From Chitinophaga polysaccharea (GTDB taxonomy: Bacteria; Bacteroidota; Bacteroidia; Chitinophagales; Chitinophagaceae): a DNA stretch of 64,000 nt. The translations under genes were made by a program, and so were the position numbers. Positions 1 to 8,432 of the stretch are shown one piece after another. Each line of letters begins with the position of its first letter. The stretch's first letter is position 1. The DNA is taken from positions 1,922,001 through 1,986,000 of the forward strand of contig NZ_CABFVU010000001.1 of NCBI RefSeq assembly GCF_902150045.1, written 5' to 3'. The notes under the pieces were generated by a model. That model saw only the letters and a list, made by a program, of their open reading frames with translations. It did no database searches and was not told where the DNA came from.

Positions 1-654
1 TATATGAAAAGTGTAAATGATCCGCGCCTCGGTATTTATGCCCGTCCTTCAAAAGATGATGACACTATCAAAGGCCTAACATACGGCTCTGCTGCCTCCG
101 ATCCGGACCGGCTTTCAGAAGGGCACTACTCCTTCCCCGGCACACAGATCTATAAATCCACCATGCCAGGTATCCTGATGGCCTACTCGGAAGTGGAATT
201 TATCCTGGCCGAAGCCGCTGCAAGAGGCATGAGCGTAGGCGATGATGCCGCTACACATTATGCAAAAGGTATCACCGCTTCTATCAACTACTGGCGCACG
301 CTCACCAACAATACAGACATTACAGACGCTACTATTGAGGCATATATTGCAAAAGTGCCTTACGTGGCGGGCGACTGGAGAAATGTGATAGGCACTCAGA
401 AATGGTTAGCGCTTTATCCACAAGGCTTCCAGGCATGGTTTGAAAGAACCAGGCTGCATTTCAGCAAACCAGGTGGCCAGTCACTGTTCATCGCTCCAAA
501 ATCCGGTTCCCTGGATCCCAGCGTAACAATGGTTCCTTACCGGTTAACTTATCTGCAATCCGAACAAACACAGAACAAAGCCAGCTACGAAAAAGCAGCT
601 TCGGCCATCGGTGGTGATAAAAAAGGCACCAAACTGTGGTATAATAAATACTGA
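1..654 (+). CDS. SusD/RagB family nutrient-binding lipoprotein, C-terminal part (5' truncated)
   Basis: The reading frame is open from the first base of the window, so the gene begins upstream and only about 217 C-terminal residues are present. The stretch around residues 55-75 (GILMAYSEVEFILAEAA) is the conserved helix of SusD/RagB proteins, followed by the helix-rich region with a W-x-x-L-Y-P-Q-G-F-Q-A-W segment and the closing LWYNKY tail typical of SusD-like proteins. SusD proteins are surface lipoproteins that cap a SusC-type TonB-dependent transporter and deliver glycans or peptides to it. The partner SusC gene would be expected just outside the window on the left. A strong intrinsic terminator follows the stop codon. 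The substrate cannot be read from this fragment. Confidence 0.9.
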   Translation, partial: YMKSVNDPRLGIYARPSKDDDTIKGLTYGSAASDPDRLSEGHYSFPGTQIYKSTMPGILMAYSEVEFILAEAAARGMSVGDDAATHYAKGITASINYWRTLTNNTDITDATIEAYIAKVPYVAGDWRNVIGTQKWLALYPQGFQAWFERTRLHFSKPGGQSLFIAPKSGSLDPSVTMVPYRLTYLQSEQTQNKASYEKAASAIGGDKKGTKLWYNKY

Positions 655-690
655 TACAACAATCAACTATAGCTAAACAACAATCTACCG

Positions 691-721
691 GCGCCTGCAT
701 CTGCAGGCGCTTCTTTTTTTT
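691..721 (+). terminator. Rho-independent terminator after SusD gene
   Basis: GCGCCTGCA (691-699) pairs perfectly with TGCAGGCGC (702-710) and is followed by a T-rich run (711-721). It lies 37 bases after the SusD stop codon. Confidence 0.85.
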
Positions 722-763
722 ATACTGATTTATTTATCTTTAACCCCACCTATATTAGCAATT

Positions 764-1480
764 ATGAGGAAAGTACTGTTAACAATGGCCCTGCTGGCTA
801 TTGTACATTTTGTGTCCGCACAGGAAACAACGCATGCCTACCAGAACTGGTATACCTATTTTGGTACTATGAAAATTAACAGCAAATGGGCGGTGCCTTT
901 CGACGTACAGTTACGTATCAGGGATGGCATCAGCAATAAAGGACAGCTGCTCATGCGTGGAGGATTGCAATATTCCGTTAACAAACGGGATCATATTTTA
1001 CTGGGCTATTCCTTTATTCCCACCTACAATAATACAAGCAATACCTGGCTGCCGGAACACCGCATCTTCGAACAATATATCCATAAGGCAAAAAAACTGG
1101 ATATGACACACCGGGTACGACTGGAACAACGCTGGGTTTCACAACCATCAGCACCGGGAGATCCGCATGCGATCGGTAACTGGAAGTATGGCAACCGCGC
1201 CCGCTACTTCAATCGCACACAACTCCCGGTCTTACATAAAAAAGCAGCCACCCCGTTTTATGTGGCCTTACAGGATGAGATCTTTCTGAACCTGTGGGGA
1301 AACGACATCAGTAACCTGCTGTTCGATCAAAACCGCTTCCTTGTTGCCTTTGGATACCAGTTCAATGCAAACCTCAAAGCAGACATCGGCTACATGAACC
1401 AGTTAGTACAGGTTACCTCCGGGGCTAAAACCATGAATCATATCCTGCACTTCAGCGTATTCCAGAACATCAACCTGTAA
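764..1480 (+). CDS. DUF2490 family outer-membrane protein
   Basis: This 238-residue protein begins with a clear signal peptide (about residues 1-19, ending in VSAQ) and continues as alternating beta-strand-like segments rich in aromatic residues, as in an outer-membrane beta-barrel. Length, the QNWYTYFG start of the mature protein, the central LRIRDG and LEQRW segments and the final phenylalanine-rich strand fit the DUF2490 family, whose function is unknown. It stands alone between the terminator at 691 and a hairpin at 1495 and is convergent with the next gene. Confidence 0.75.
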   Translation: MRKVLLTMALLAIVHFVSAQETTHAYQNWYTYFGTMKINSKWAVPFDVQLRIRDGISNKGQLLMRGGLQYSVNKRDHILLGYSFIPTYNNTSNTWLPEHRIFEQYIHKAKKLDMTHRVRLEQRWVSQPSAPGDPHAIGNWKYGNRARYFNRTQLPVLHKKAATPFYVALQDEIFLNLWGNDISNLLFDQNRFLVAFGYQFNANLKADIGYMNQLVQVTSGAKTMNHILHFSVFQNINL

Positions 1481-1494
1481 TTTCAACAGGGTCG

Positions 1495-1544
1495 TGAATA
1501 TTCCGGGGAGATGAAAACGGAATATCCATTTCCCGGAATATTCA
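1495..1544. terminator. Hairpin between convergent genes, probable bidirectional terminator
   Basis: TGAATATTCCGGG (1495-1507) is the exact reverse complement of 1532-1544, leaving a 24-base loop. It sits between the convergent DUF2490 and YcxB-like genes. There is no clear T-run, so a termination role is inferred from position. Confidence 0.5.
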
Positions 1545-1599
1545 GAATATCAAACTAATCATTATAATCAGTGGAATCCTGGGTCAGGCAAAATCCGCA

Positions 1600-2088
1600 T
1601 CAGCGGTAATTACTAAATTTCGATTTGAGTATTCCCGCGAAATTGCGGTAGGCTTCCTCTGTCTGGAAAGCACTGGTAGGAATAAGGAAGAAGGTTTTCT
1701 TATCGCGGTAGAGGAAAAAGAATTTCTCAGTTTCCACTACCCGGGAAAAATTATTCCAGCTGATATTCCGGGGATGGTCACTGCCACGGGTGGTAATCAA
1801 TAACCCCTCCTCAGAATACTTAAGATGTATACTGTCTTTAAAAGTAGCCGCCTTATTATAAATGGAAATGGGCAACAGGTACCAGAATACCCAGCCAAGC
1901 ACCAGTATCATGATAACAATACCGGTAAGGGCGCCAGTGGTCACTACACTGAAAAAATATCCTGTTAAAGTAGCAAGTAGTAAGATAATGAGCGTGTTGC
2001 GAAAGACCTTGATCTCACCTCTCCGCATAAAATGATAGCGCAATGCATGCAACACATCCCCCTTATCGTAGTTAAACTCTAAATGCAT
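1600..2088 (-). CDS. YcxB-like membrane protein
   Basis: The 162-residue product has a short N-terminal soluble segment, two adjacent hydrophobic helices (about residues 31-75) and a C-terminal soluble domain with the pattern I-S-W-x-x-F, a stretch of aromatic residues (KFFFLYRDKKTFFLIP) and a final F-x-x-I-L-K-x-K. This arrangement matches the YcxB-like family found in many Firmicutes and Bacteroidota; its function is not established. The gene lies 20 bases beyond the stop of the exported protein at 2109-2606 and may be co-transcribed with it. Confidence 0.7.
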   Translation of the reverse strand: MHLEFNYDKGDVLHALRYHFMRRGEIKVFRNTLIILLLATLTGYFFSVVTTGALTGIVIMILVLGWVFWYLLPISIYNKAATFKDSIHLKYSEEGLLITTRGSDHPRNISWNNFSRVVETEKFFFLYRDKKTFFLIPTSAFQTEEAYRNFAGILKSKFSNYR

Positions 2089-2108
2089 TATCGCCTGGCA
2101 AAACTATT

Positions 2109-2606
2109 TTATCTGTTAACAGAAATCGACATAGGATTATCCATTTCATCACGCACAGTAACAGGTGCATTCTTCCGGCTGCGTTTTACATTAGACAGAT
2201 CGTCCTCGCCAAATCCGGGGAAGTTCTTCTTGATGAACAGAAAATATTGCTGCAAGGTTTTTGGATCAACCTTAAAAGGGAAAGCCAACTCCTTACCACT
2301 TCCTTTAAGGAAGTCGTTTGTATTTAACTTGGTTTCGTTTTGTAAATACCACTTGTATAAATCCACAATAGCTTTTTCCAACTCTGCTTCATCAACCTTC
2401 TCAGTTGTCTCTACCCTTGGAAACATTAACACAAACTCTTCTACCCTTACAGGCTTGGCGTTATTTGTGTTTTTGGCATTATTACGGTTGTCGTTGTTGT
2501 CCCCGTTTTTATCACCATTATTGTCTCCGTTTTTGAAACCAGTGCTGGCATTTGCTGATGCGGCTGCGGCCAAAACTACCAACAGCATTAACAACAGCTT
2601 TTTCAT
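2109..2606 (-). CDS. Small secreted protein with Asn/Asp/Gly-rich linker, unknown function
   Basis: The 165-residue product has a signal peptide (residues 1 to about 20, ending ASANA) and then a low-complexity stretch, about residues 25-50, dominated by N, D, G and K with repeated NGDNNGDKNGD units. The rest is a compact charged region of about 110 residues with predicted helices (VDEAELEKAIVDLYKWYLQN). I do not recognise a family. The N/D/G linker resembles flexible or calcium-binding spacers but has no complete DxDxDG loop. It is followed directly by the YcxB-like gene. Confidence 0.6.
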   Translation of the reverse strand: MKKLLLMLLVVLAAAASANASTGFKNGDNNGDKNGDNNDNRNNAKNTNNAKPVRVEEFVLMFPRVETTEKVDEAELEKAIVDLYKWYLQNETKLNTNDFLKGSGKELAFPFKVDPKTLQQYFLFIKKNFPGFGEDDLSNVKRSRKNAPVTVRDEMDNPMSISVNR

Positions 2607-2696
2607 AAGGTGTCAAATTTTCGAGTCTAAAAATACAATTATATTTTGAGATTTCTAGTAGATTCCAAAATATGCGTAAAAACCCCTGAAAAAACA

Positions 2697-2721
2697 AAAG
2701 CAATGGACGAACCATTGCTTT
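2697..2721 (-). terminator. Perfect 10-bp hairpin with T-rich tail on the minus strand
   Basis: AAAGCAATGG (2697-2706) pairs with CCATTGCTTT (2712-2721) around loop ACGAA. Read on the minus strand the stem is followed by TTGTTTTTTC, as in an intrinsic terminator. It lies about 90 bases upstream of the start of the exported-protein gene, so it would end a transcript entering from the right. Confidence 0.6.
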
Positions 2722-2769
2722 CGAGAGTCATTTACAGTGCATGATGAATCATGCGGTGTAGGAATATTT

Positions 2770-2790
2770 GGTTTTTCATAGGACAGTAAC
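2770..2790 (+). repeat. Left arm of imperfect 21-bp inverted repeat
   Basis: Bases 2770-2790 match the reverse complement of 3045-3065 at 19 of 21 positions; the shared core is TTTTCATAGGA, then AGTAAC. The two arms enclose an AT-rich insert of about 254 bases. Confidence 0.7.
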
Positions 2791-3016
2791 CATAATAAAA
2801 ATTAATACAATAACAAATATAATAAAATTATATCGTGAGTTAGGCAAACCATCAAACATTAGAAATAATAAAATATTTGAAGATAAAATTTCAAAAGATG
2901 CAATAAAACTACTCTTTTTAGAAAAATATCAAATAGAAAAAAAGTGTGATGAAAATTAAGGACTTAAATATTGATCGGGGAAGTGAGAAAGAAACGGGTG
3001 TTTTTGGAAAAAAGTA

Positions 3017-3038
3017 AGGGCGCCTAGAAAAGCGCCCT
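3017..3038 (-). terminator. Terminator downstream of the ribonucleotide reductase gene
   Basis: AGGGCGC (3017-3023) and GCGCCCT (3032-3038) form a G/C-rich stem. On the minus strand it is followed by TACTTTTTTCC, and it lies about 120 bases after the nrdJ stop codon. Confidence 0.6.
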
Positions 3039-3044
3039 CAATTT

Positions 3045-3065
3045 GTTACTATCCTATGAAAACCC
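3045..3065 (-). repeat. Right arm of imperfect 21-bp inverted repeat
   Basis: This is the partner of 2770-2790 (19 of 21 positions). The element bounded by the arms is about 296 bases long and is size-compatible with a miniature inverted-repeat element, although no target-site duplication is obvious next to the arms. Confidence 0.7.
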
Positions 3066-3155
3066 TATTTGAATACAAAGGTAAGGGCATGTTATTTTTC
3101 TTTGAAATTTTAGAGGCTAAATAACATATCATTAACAATGAAGTTGCAACATCCA

Positions 3156-6100
3156 TCAGCTGCAACCCATGCTGGTACCGCAATTCAAACATTTATAGCA
3201 GGTTCCTGAACGTACCGTGATATGCCCGCAGGTAGCGCAGGCCGGCGCATCACTTTGCATACTTTTCAGATAATCCTGGGTACTCCCTTCCTGCTGAAAC
3301 GTAGCGGCAGCCTGCTTTTTAGGAATCCGTGGAGCAGTCGGACCGGAATTGTTCACCCTGCCTGTAAACGGAGCCACCGCATCCTCTTCTCCATCTTCTT
3401 CTCCGGTATTCCCGGGCGAATCAAGCACATGAACCAGGTCTGTACGCCCCAGGTACTCGTATCCAAGCACCCTGAAAATATAGTCGATCAGCGATGTGGC
3501 CGATTTAATATTGGGATGATCCACCATTCCGGCCGGCTCAAACCGGGTAAATACAAACTTATCTACAAACTCTTCCAATGGAACACCATACTGCAATCCC
3601 ACAGAAACCGCAATAGCAAAGCAGTTCATCAAACTACGCAAAGTAGAGCCCTCTTTTGCCAGGTCTATGAATATTTCTCCCAGCGTACCATCACTATACT
3701 CACCTGTACGCACAAAGATCACCTGCCCACCTACATTCGCCTTTTGCGTAAAACCACCCCGTTTGGATGGCAAACTTTGCCGCTCTACAATCCTCGATAA
3801 CTGGCGTTTCAGGGTGGTATCCCGGCTGGCCTGCATCCGCTTGTTCACTTCCTCCAGCAGCTCATCTATGGTAGCCTGTTGCAGATTTTGTTCTGTAGCC
3901 GGCTCTCCTGCCGCTTCTGCCTTCTTCTTTTTATCGCTCTTATTACTTAAAGGCTGGCTCAGCTTACTGCCATCCCTGTATAAGGCACAGGCTTTTAATC
4001 CAAGTTCCCAACTCAGCTTATAGGCATCCGCAATTTCTTCTACTGTTGCCTCATTAGGCAGGTTAATGGTTTTGGAAATGGCCCCCGAGATAAAAGGCTG
4101 TACCGCCGCCATCATCCTGATGTGCCCATGTGCATGTATGTACCGCTCTCCATGCTTACCACACTTATTGGCGCAGTCAAATACAGGCAAATGAGCCTCT
4201 TTTAAGTAAGGAGCGCCCTCTACGGTCATAGTTCCGCACACATAATCGTTTGCCGCTTCTATCTGCTCTTCCGTAAATCCCAGGGCATGCAACAGGCTGA
4301 ATTCAAGATTGTAATATTCCTCCGCCTTGAAGCCCAACCGCTGCAGACATTCTTCTCCCAATGTATATACATTAAATACAAATGATATATCAAAAGAAGA
4401 AGCAACGGCAGTGTCCAGCTTTTTCAGCTCTTCACCAATAAACCCCTTTTCGCTCAGCGACTGGTGATTAATATAGGGCGCCCCGGCAAAACTGCCGGTT
4501 CCCTTTGCATAATCCACGATCGCCTTTATTTCATGGGAAGAATAACCCAGGTTCTGCAACGCGGTGGGGATCGACTGGTTAATGATCTTAAAGTAGCCGC
4601 CACCGGAAAGCTTTTTGAATTTCACCAGCGCAAAATCAGGTTCTACCCCTGTGGTATCACAATCCATCACCAGGCCAATAGTACCGGTAGGAGCAATCAC
4701 CGTAGCCTGCGCATTGCGGTAACCGTACTGCTCTCCCAGCTTCACTGCCTCATCCCATGCTTTAGTGGCCGATTTCAGCAAATAATCCGCGCAATACCGC
4801 GCATCAATGCCTTTTGGCTTTATTTCCAGCCCGTCATACGCATCAACGGCATCATAGGCGGCAGCCCGGTGATTCCGCATCACCCGCAGCATATCTTCCC
4901 GGTTCTCTGCATACCGCGGAAAAGCACCCAGGTGGGCAGCCATTTCTGCCGAAGTTTTGTAGGCAACTCCCGTCATAATAGCGGATATAGCCCCAGCGAT
5001 GCCACGGGCTTCTTCACTGTCGTATGGAATACCGCTCACCATCAGCATGGAGCCGAGGTTAGCATATCCCAGGCCCAACGTACGGTATTCATAACTAAGC
5101 TGCGCCACCTCCCTGGAAGGGAACTGTGCCATCAGCACGGAAATTTCCAGCACTACTGTCCACAATCTCACCGTGTACTCAAATCCAGGCACGTCAAACA
5201 GGTTCCTTTCATCATCGAAAAAGCGGCGGAGGTTAACAGATGCGAGGTTACAGGCGGTATTATCCAGGAACATATATTCCGAGCAGGGATTGGAAGCGTT
5301 GATACGGCCACCCTGAGGGCAGGTATGCCATTCATTGATAGTGGTATCATATTGGGTGCCCGGATCCGCACAACGCCAGGCGGCATAAGTGATCTGATCC
5401 CAGAGCTCTTTGGCCTTTACAGTTTTAGTCGTTTTACCGGTAGACCTGGCTTTCAGCTCCCATTCACCATCGGCCTCCAGCGTGCGGAAAAAAGAATTCG
5501 GCACCCTTACGGAGTTATTGGAGTTCTGACCAGATACCGTTTTATATGCATCTCCTTCATAATCAGAAGAATAACCGGCTGCAATCAATGCTGCCACCTT
5601 CTTTTCTTCCTCTACCTTCCAGTTTACAAAGTCCATGATCTCAGGATGATCCAGATCCAGGCATACCATTTTGGCAGCCCGTCTTGTAGTACCACCTGAT
5701 TTAATAGCGCCTGCTGCCCGGTCCCCGATCTTCAGAAAGCTCATTAACCCGCTGGAAGTTCCTCCACCGCTGAGTTTTTCTCCATCTCCCCTGATACTCG
5801 AAAAATTGGTGCCCACGCCGGAACCATATTTAAAGATCCGCGCCTCCCGCATCCACAAATCCATAATTCCGCCCTCATTCACCAGGTCGTCGTTCACACT
5901 TAATATAAAACAGGCATGCGGCTGAGGCCGCTCATAAGCGGAGGTAGATTTTTCCAGTTTACCCGTATGCTGCTCCACATAATAATGCCCCTGCGGCTTA
6001 CCTTTAATTCCATAGCTCTCAAACAGGCCAGTATTGAACCACTGCGGGGAGTTAGGCACACACGACTGGTTAAGCATGCTGTAGCTCAGTTCTTCATAAA

Positions 6101-6452
6101 ATATCCGGGCATCTTCGGCTGAAGCGAAATAACCATACTTTTCGCCCCAAACACGCCAGCAATTGGCCATACGGTGTACCACCTGCTTCACGGAGGTTTC
6201 CCTGCCCGACGCCCCATCCGGCTGTGGTACCCCGGCTTTACGGAAATACTTCTGCGCCAGGATATCCGTGGCAATCTGCGACCAGGCAGCCGGAACTTCC
6301 ACATTGTTCATTTCAAATACCACATCGCCGCCGGGATTACGGATCACAGAGGAGCGGAGCTCATATGCAAACTGATCATAAGGGCTCACGCCTTCTTTCG
6401 TAAAATGGCGGGAAAACGTAAGCCCATTCTTACTATTGACTGGATTTTTCAT
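3156..6452 (-). CDS. nrdJ: Adenosylcobalamin-dependent (class II) ribonucleotide reductase
   Basis: This enzyme reduces ribonucleotides to deoxyribonucleotides using a radical generated from adenosylcobalamin. From the ATG at 6452 it has 1098 residues. Family signatures include [15 protein letters not shown] (128-142), the region around C181 (ACFILS), [13 protein letters not shown] (210-222), the active-site motif NPCSE (388-392), the conserved ACNLASVNL and a later [11 protein letters not shown]. The last 27 residues carry six cysteines (CATC, CYKC, then LNC and a final C), forming the cysteine tail used for re-reduction. An open frame extends 29 codons further upstream to a start at 6539, but that extension is poorly protein-like, so the later start is preferred. 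It is divergent from the GGGP synthase gene. Oxygen independence and the need for B12 are family knowledge. Confidence 0.95.
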   Translation of the reverse strand: MKNPVNSKNGLTFSRHFTKEGVSPYDQFAYELRSSVIRNPGGDVVFEMNNVEVPAAWSQIATDILAQKYFRKAGVPQPDGASGRETSVKQVVHRMANCWRVWGEKYGYFASAEDARIFYEELSYSMLNQSCVPNSPQWFNTGLFESYGIKGKPQGHYYVEQHTGKLEKSTSAYERPQPHACFILSVNDDLVNEGGIMDLWMREARIFKYGSGVGTNFSSIRGDGEKLSGGGTSSGLMSFLKIGDRAAGAIKSGGTTRRAAKMVCLDLDHPEIMDFVNWKVEEEKKVAALIAAGYSSDYEGDAYKTVSGQNSNNSVRVPNSFFRTLEADGEWELKARSTGKTTKTVKAKELWDQITYAAWRCADPGTQYDTTINEWHTCPQGGRINASNPCSEYMFLDNTACNLASVNLRRFFDDERNLFDVPGFEYTVRLWTVVLEISVLMAQFPSREVAQLSYEYRTLGLGYANLGSMLMVSGIPYDSEEARGIAGAISAIMTGVAYKTSAEMAAHLGAFPRYAENREDMLRVMRNHRAAAYDAVDAYDGLEIKPKGIDARYCADYLLKSATKAWDEAVKLGEQYGYRNAQATVIAPTGTIGLVMDCDTTGVEPDFALVKFKKLSGGGYFKIINQSIPTALQNLGYSSHEIKAIVDYAKGTGSFAGAPYINHQSLSEKGFIGEELKKLDTAVASSFDISFVFNVYTLGEECLQRLGFKAEEYYNLEFSLLHALGFTEEQIEAANDYVCGTMTVEGAPYLKEAHLPVFDCANKCGKHGERYIHAHGHIRMMAAVQPFISGAISKTINLPNEATVEEIADAYKLSWELGLKACALYRDGSKLSQPLSNKSDKKKKAEAAGEPATEQNLQQATIDELLEEVNKRMQASRDTTLKRQLSRIVERQSLPSKRGGFTQKANVGGQVIFVRTGEYSDGTLGEIFIDLAKEGSTLRSLMNCFAIAVSVGLQYGVPLEEFVDKFVFTRFEPAGMVDHPNIKSATSLIDYIFRVLGYEYLGRTDLVHVLDSPGNTGEEDGEEDAVAPFTGRVNNSGPTAPRIPKKQAAATFQQEGSTQDYLKSMQSDAPACATCGHITVRSGTCYKCLNCGTSMGCS

Positions 6453-6778
6453 GCCCGTAAATTTTTTCTTAGATGATATAAATGAGTTAGTATAGCGGAG
6501 TACTCTAAAATTAATTTTTAAATGCCTGGGCCCATGCATTTATTTTGCACAGATTGTGGATAATTGCGCAAACAGTTTGCCAGCACATTTGTTATAAAGC
6601 CAAAGAAAAAACCGGCTTAAAATTTGTCATTAACAAAATCTTTACAGTTGCGCCACATAATCAGCTAGGTATCATTTAGTTCATGAATAGAAAATGAATT
6701 GAATGCATATTTATTTAGCAATGTGTGTTATTAACAAAAATATTATACATTTGCGACAACCGGAACAATGCGCTATTG
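6453..6778. promoter_or_regulatory. Divergent intergenic region between nrdJ and GGGP synthase gene
   Basis: These 326 bases carry the start signals for two divergent genes. The clearest element is TACATTTG at 6746-6753, an exact match to the Bacteroidota -7 box, for the rightward gene. No recognisable cobalamin riboswitch fold was found upstream of nrdJ by eye, and no clear promoter was found for it. Confidence 0.45.
6746..6753 (+). promoter_or_regulatory. -7 element (TAnnTTTG) for GGGP synthase gene
   Basis: TACATTTG is an exact match to the Bacteroidota primary-sigma -7 consensus, 25 bases before the ATG at 6779. A -33 box is not obvious. Confidence 0.6.
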
Positions 6779-7534
6779 ATGTACAATAACATATACACTT
6801 CGTTCATCGAAAGAAAGGCTAAAAAGGAAAAGGCATTCGCGGTTTTAATTGATCCCGATAAGGTTACACCTGCCGGAATCATAGAGATTGCAGATAAATG
6901 CACGGCTGCCAAAGTTGATTATATCTTCCTTGGAGGTAGCCTGGTGATCTCCGATCATCTTGATGACTGCGTGCAACAGCTGAAAGCCAGTTGCAACATT
7001 CCCGTTGTACTATTCCCCGGAAGCCCTTCACAGGTATCAAAATATGCTGATGCCCTGCTTTACCTGTCTGTAATTTCCGGCAGAAACCCCGAATTACTGA
7101 TCGGCCAGCATGTGGTATCCGCGGCGGCTGTGAAGAAAAGCGGCCTGGAAGTTATTTCTACCGGTTATATGGTAATTGACGGTGGAGCACCTACAACCGT
7201 ATCTTATATCAGTAATACCATGCCCATCCCGGCAGACAAGGCGGATATAGCCATGTGTACCGCCATTGCAGGCGAGATGCTGGGTATGAAGGTGATTTAT
7301 ATGGATGCCGGCAGCGGCGCCCGGGTACCCATTACAGAAAGTATGATCAGCCGTGTAGCCAGCCAGGTACAGGCTCCCATCATAGTAGGAGGAGGTATCA
7401 GGGATGCGGAAAAAGCCTACCTGAATTGTAAAGCAGGTGCTGATATCCTCGTAGTAGGTAACGCTATCGAGAAAGACCTTTCCCTCATCAAGGAACTGGC
7501 AGATGCAGTGCATTCTGTTCCCGTGAAAGCATAA
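6779..7534 (+). CDS. pcrB: Geranylgeranylglyceryl / heptaprenylglyceryl phosphate synthase family (PcrB/GGGPS)
   Basis: Enzymes of this TIM-barrel family join glycerol-1-phosphate to a polyprenyl diphosphate through an ether bond. From the ATG at 6779 the protein has 251 residues. Visible signatures are FAVLIDPDKV near the N-terminus, YIFLGGSL, the loop VVLFPGSPSQVS, STGYMVIDGG, VIYMDAGSGA and the phosphate-binding IIVGGGIRDAEKA followed by GADILVVGNAIE. The upstream in-frame start at 6725 is rejected because it would place the -7 promoter inside the coding region. The prenyl chain length and the final product cannot be read from the sequence; ether lipids are not an established component of these bacteria. 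Confidence 0.9.
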   Translation: MYNNIYTSFIERKAKKEKAFAVLIDPDKVTPAGIIEIADKCTAAKVDYIFLGGSLVISDHLDDCVQQLKASCNIPVVLFPGSPSQVSKYADALLYLSVISGRNPELLIGQHVVSAAAVKKSGLEVISTGYMVIDGGAPTTVSYISNTMPIPADKADIAMCTAIAGEMLGMKVIYMDAGSGARVPITESMISRVASQVQAPIIVGGGIRDAEKAYLNCKAGADILVVGNAIEKDLSLIKELADAVHSVPVKA

Positions 7535-7553
7535 AAAATAAATTCTAAGATAT

Positions 7554-7592
7554 AAGACGAATGACAGCAGGGAATCTGCTGTCATTCGTCTT
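7554..7592. terminator. Strong bidirectional terminator
   Basis: AAGACGAATGACAGCAG (7554-7570) pairs perfectly over 17 bases with 7576-7592 around loop GGAAT, with T-rich sequence on both outer sides. It separates the convergent GGGP synthase and LytTR genes. Confidence 0.85.
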
Positions 7593-7612
7593 TATTAGCC
7601 GGTAACAAGAAC

Positions 7613-8341
7613 TTACAGGCTCATCATTTCCTTAAACTTCACTGCCTGCCTGCGGCTTACCTCAATTTTTTCGCCCCCGCGCATTTCCAGCAACAGGCCT
7701 CCGTTAAAGTAAGTATCGATTTTCTCGATCATTCGCAGATTCACAATATGTTTCCGGTTTGCGCGGAAAAAGGTACGCTCATCCAGCCTTTCTTCCAATG
7801 CATTCAATGATTTGAGGATCAACGGCTTATTTGTTTCAAAATATACCCGGGCGTAGTTACCCACGCTTTCGAACAGCCGGATCTCCTGCAACTTCACAAA
7901 CCAGCACCTGTCGCCATCTTTCACAAACACCTGGTCGTTTTCAGACAGCAGGGAACGGATACCGCCATTGGCAGCCATACGGTCTTTCTCATCCTGCTGA
8001 TGCAGCTTATGAATGGCATCTGCCAGCCGCTTGGGCTCTACCGGCTTCAACAGGTAGTCCAGCGCATTGTACTCAAATGCTTTCAACGCATACTCATCAT
8101 ATGCAGTAGTAAAAATCACCTGCGGCGTTTTCTCCAGGTCTGCCAACAGGTCAAAACCCGTTTTATCGGGCATCTGGATATCCAGGAACAGTAAGTCGGG
8201 ATGGAGCGTTTCTATCTTTTCTATACCATCCTTCGCGTTCACAGCTTCTCCTACCACCACTATCTCCGGGTGATCTGCCAGTAATTTTTTCAATTCACTC
8301 CTGGCCAGGCGTTCATCATCTATTATCAATGCTTTTTTCAT
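7613..8341 (-). CDS. LytTR-family response regulator
   Basis: This is a 242-residue cytoplasmic DNA-binding regulator. The receiver domain (about 1-120) has the acidic pair D8/D9, phospho-acceptor D54 in LFLDIQMP, the T/T pair after IF and lysine K99 in LLKPVEP. The C-terminal part (about 140-242) is a LytTR DNA-binding domain, with the characteristic LFESVGNYARVY and FFRANRKHIVNL segments. The ATG at 8341 is chosen over a TTG two codons earlier. The gene follows the sensor kinase gene by 91 bases on the same strand, making a two-component pair. Target genes are unknown. Confidence 0.92.
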   Translation of the reverse strand: MKKALIIDDERLARSELKKLLADHPEIVVVGEAVNAKDGIEKIETLHPDLLFLDIQMPDKTGFDLLADLEKTPQVIFTTAYDEYALKAFEYNALDYLLKPVEPKRLADAIHKLHQQDEKDRMAANGGIRSLLSENDQVFVKDGDRCWFVKLQEIRLFESVGNYARVYFETNKPLILKSLNALEERLDERTFFRANRKHIVNLRMIEKIDTYFNGGLLLEMRGGEKIEVSRRQAVKFKEMMSL

Positions 8342-8432
8342 TGGCAATATGAAGTTTGGTTGATGATTTAATTGATTTAAAAATAGTCGCTACAACCGGT
8401 TTATCCGGCCATAGCAGTTTATAACAAGCGAT

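Larger units (their letters stand above)
2607..3155. other. 549-base gene-free region containing an AT-rich island
   Basis: No convincing gene is present. The region holds a hairpin at 2697-2721, a second short hairpin (GCATGAT/ATCATGC, 2739-2754), a pair of 21-base inverted repeats at 2770-2790 and 3045-3065, a strongly AT-rich interior (about 2790-2960) and a G/C-rich hairpin at 3017-3038. A 63-codon TTG-initiated frame at 2768-2959 is not supported as a gene. Confidence 0.6.

Noticed and set aside
2768..2959. 63-codon open frame in the AT-rich island
   Set aside because: TTG start inside the inverted-repeat arm, no promoter and composition driven by AT richness; treated as part of the element.
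4464..5699. 411-codon frame opposite nrdJ
   Set aside because: Antisense to a strongly conserved enzyme gene; composition is that of a shadow frame.
6453..6539. 29-codon N-terminal extension of nrdJ
   Set aside because: Residues are not protein-like for the family; start at 6452 preferred.
6453..6778. Cobalamin riboswitch before nrdJ
   Set aside because: No B12-box-like or conserved fold could be identified by eye.
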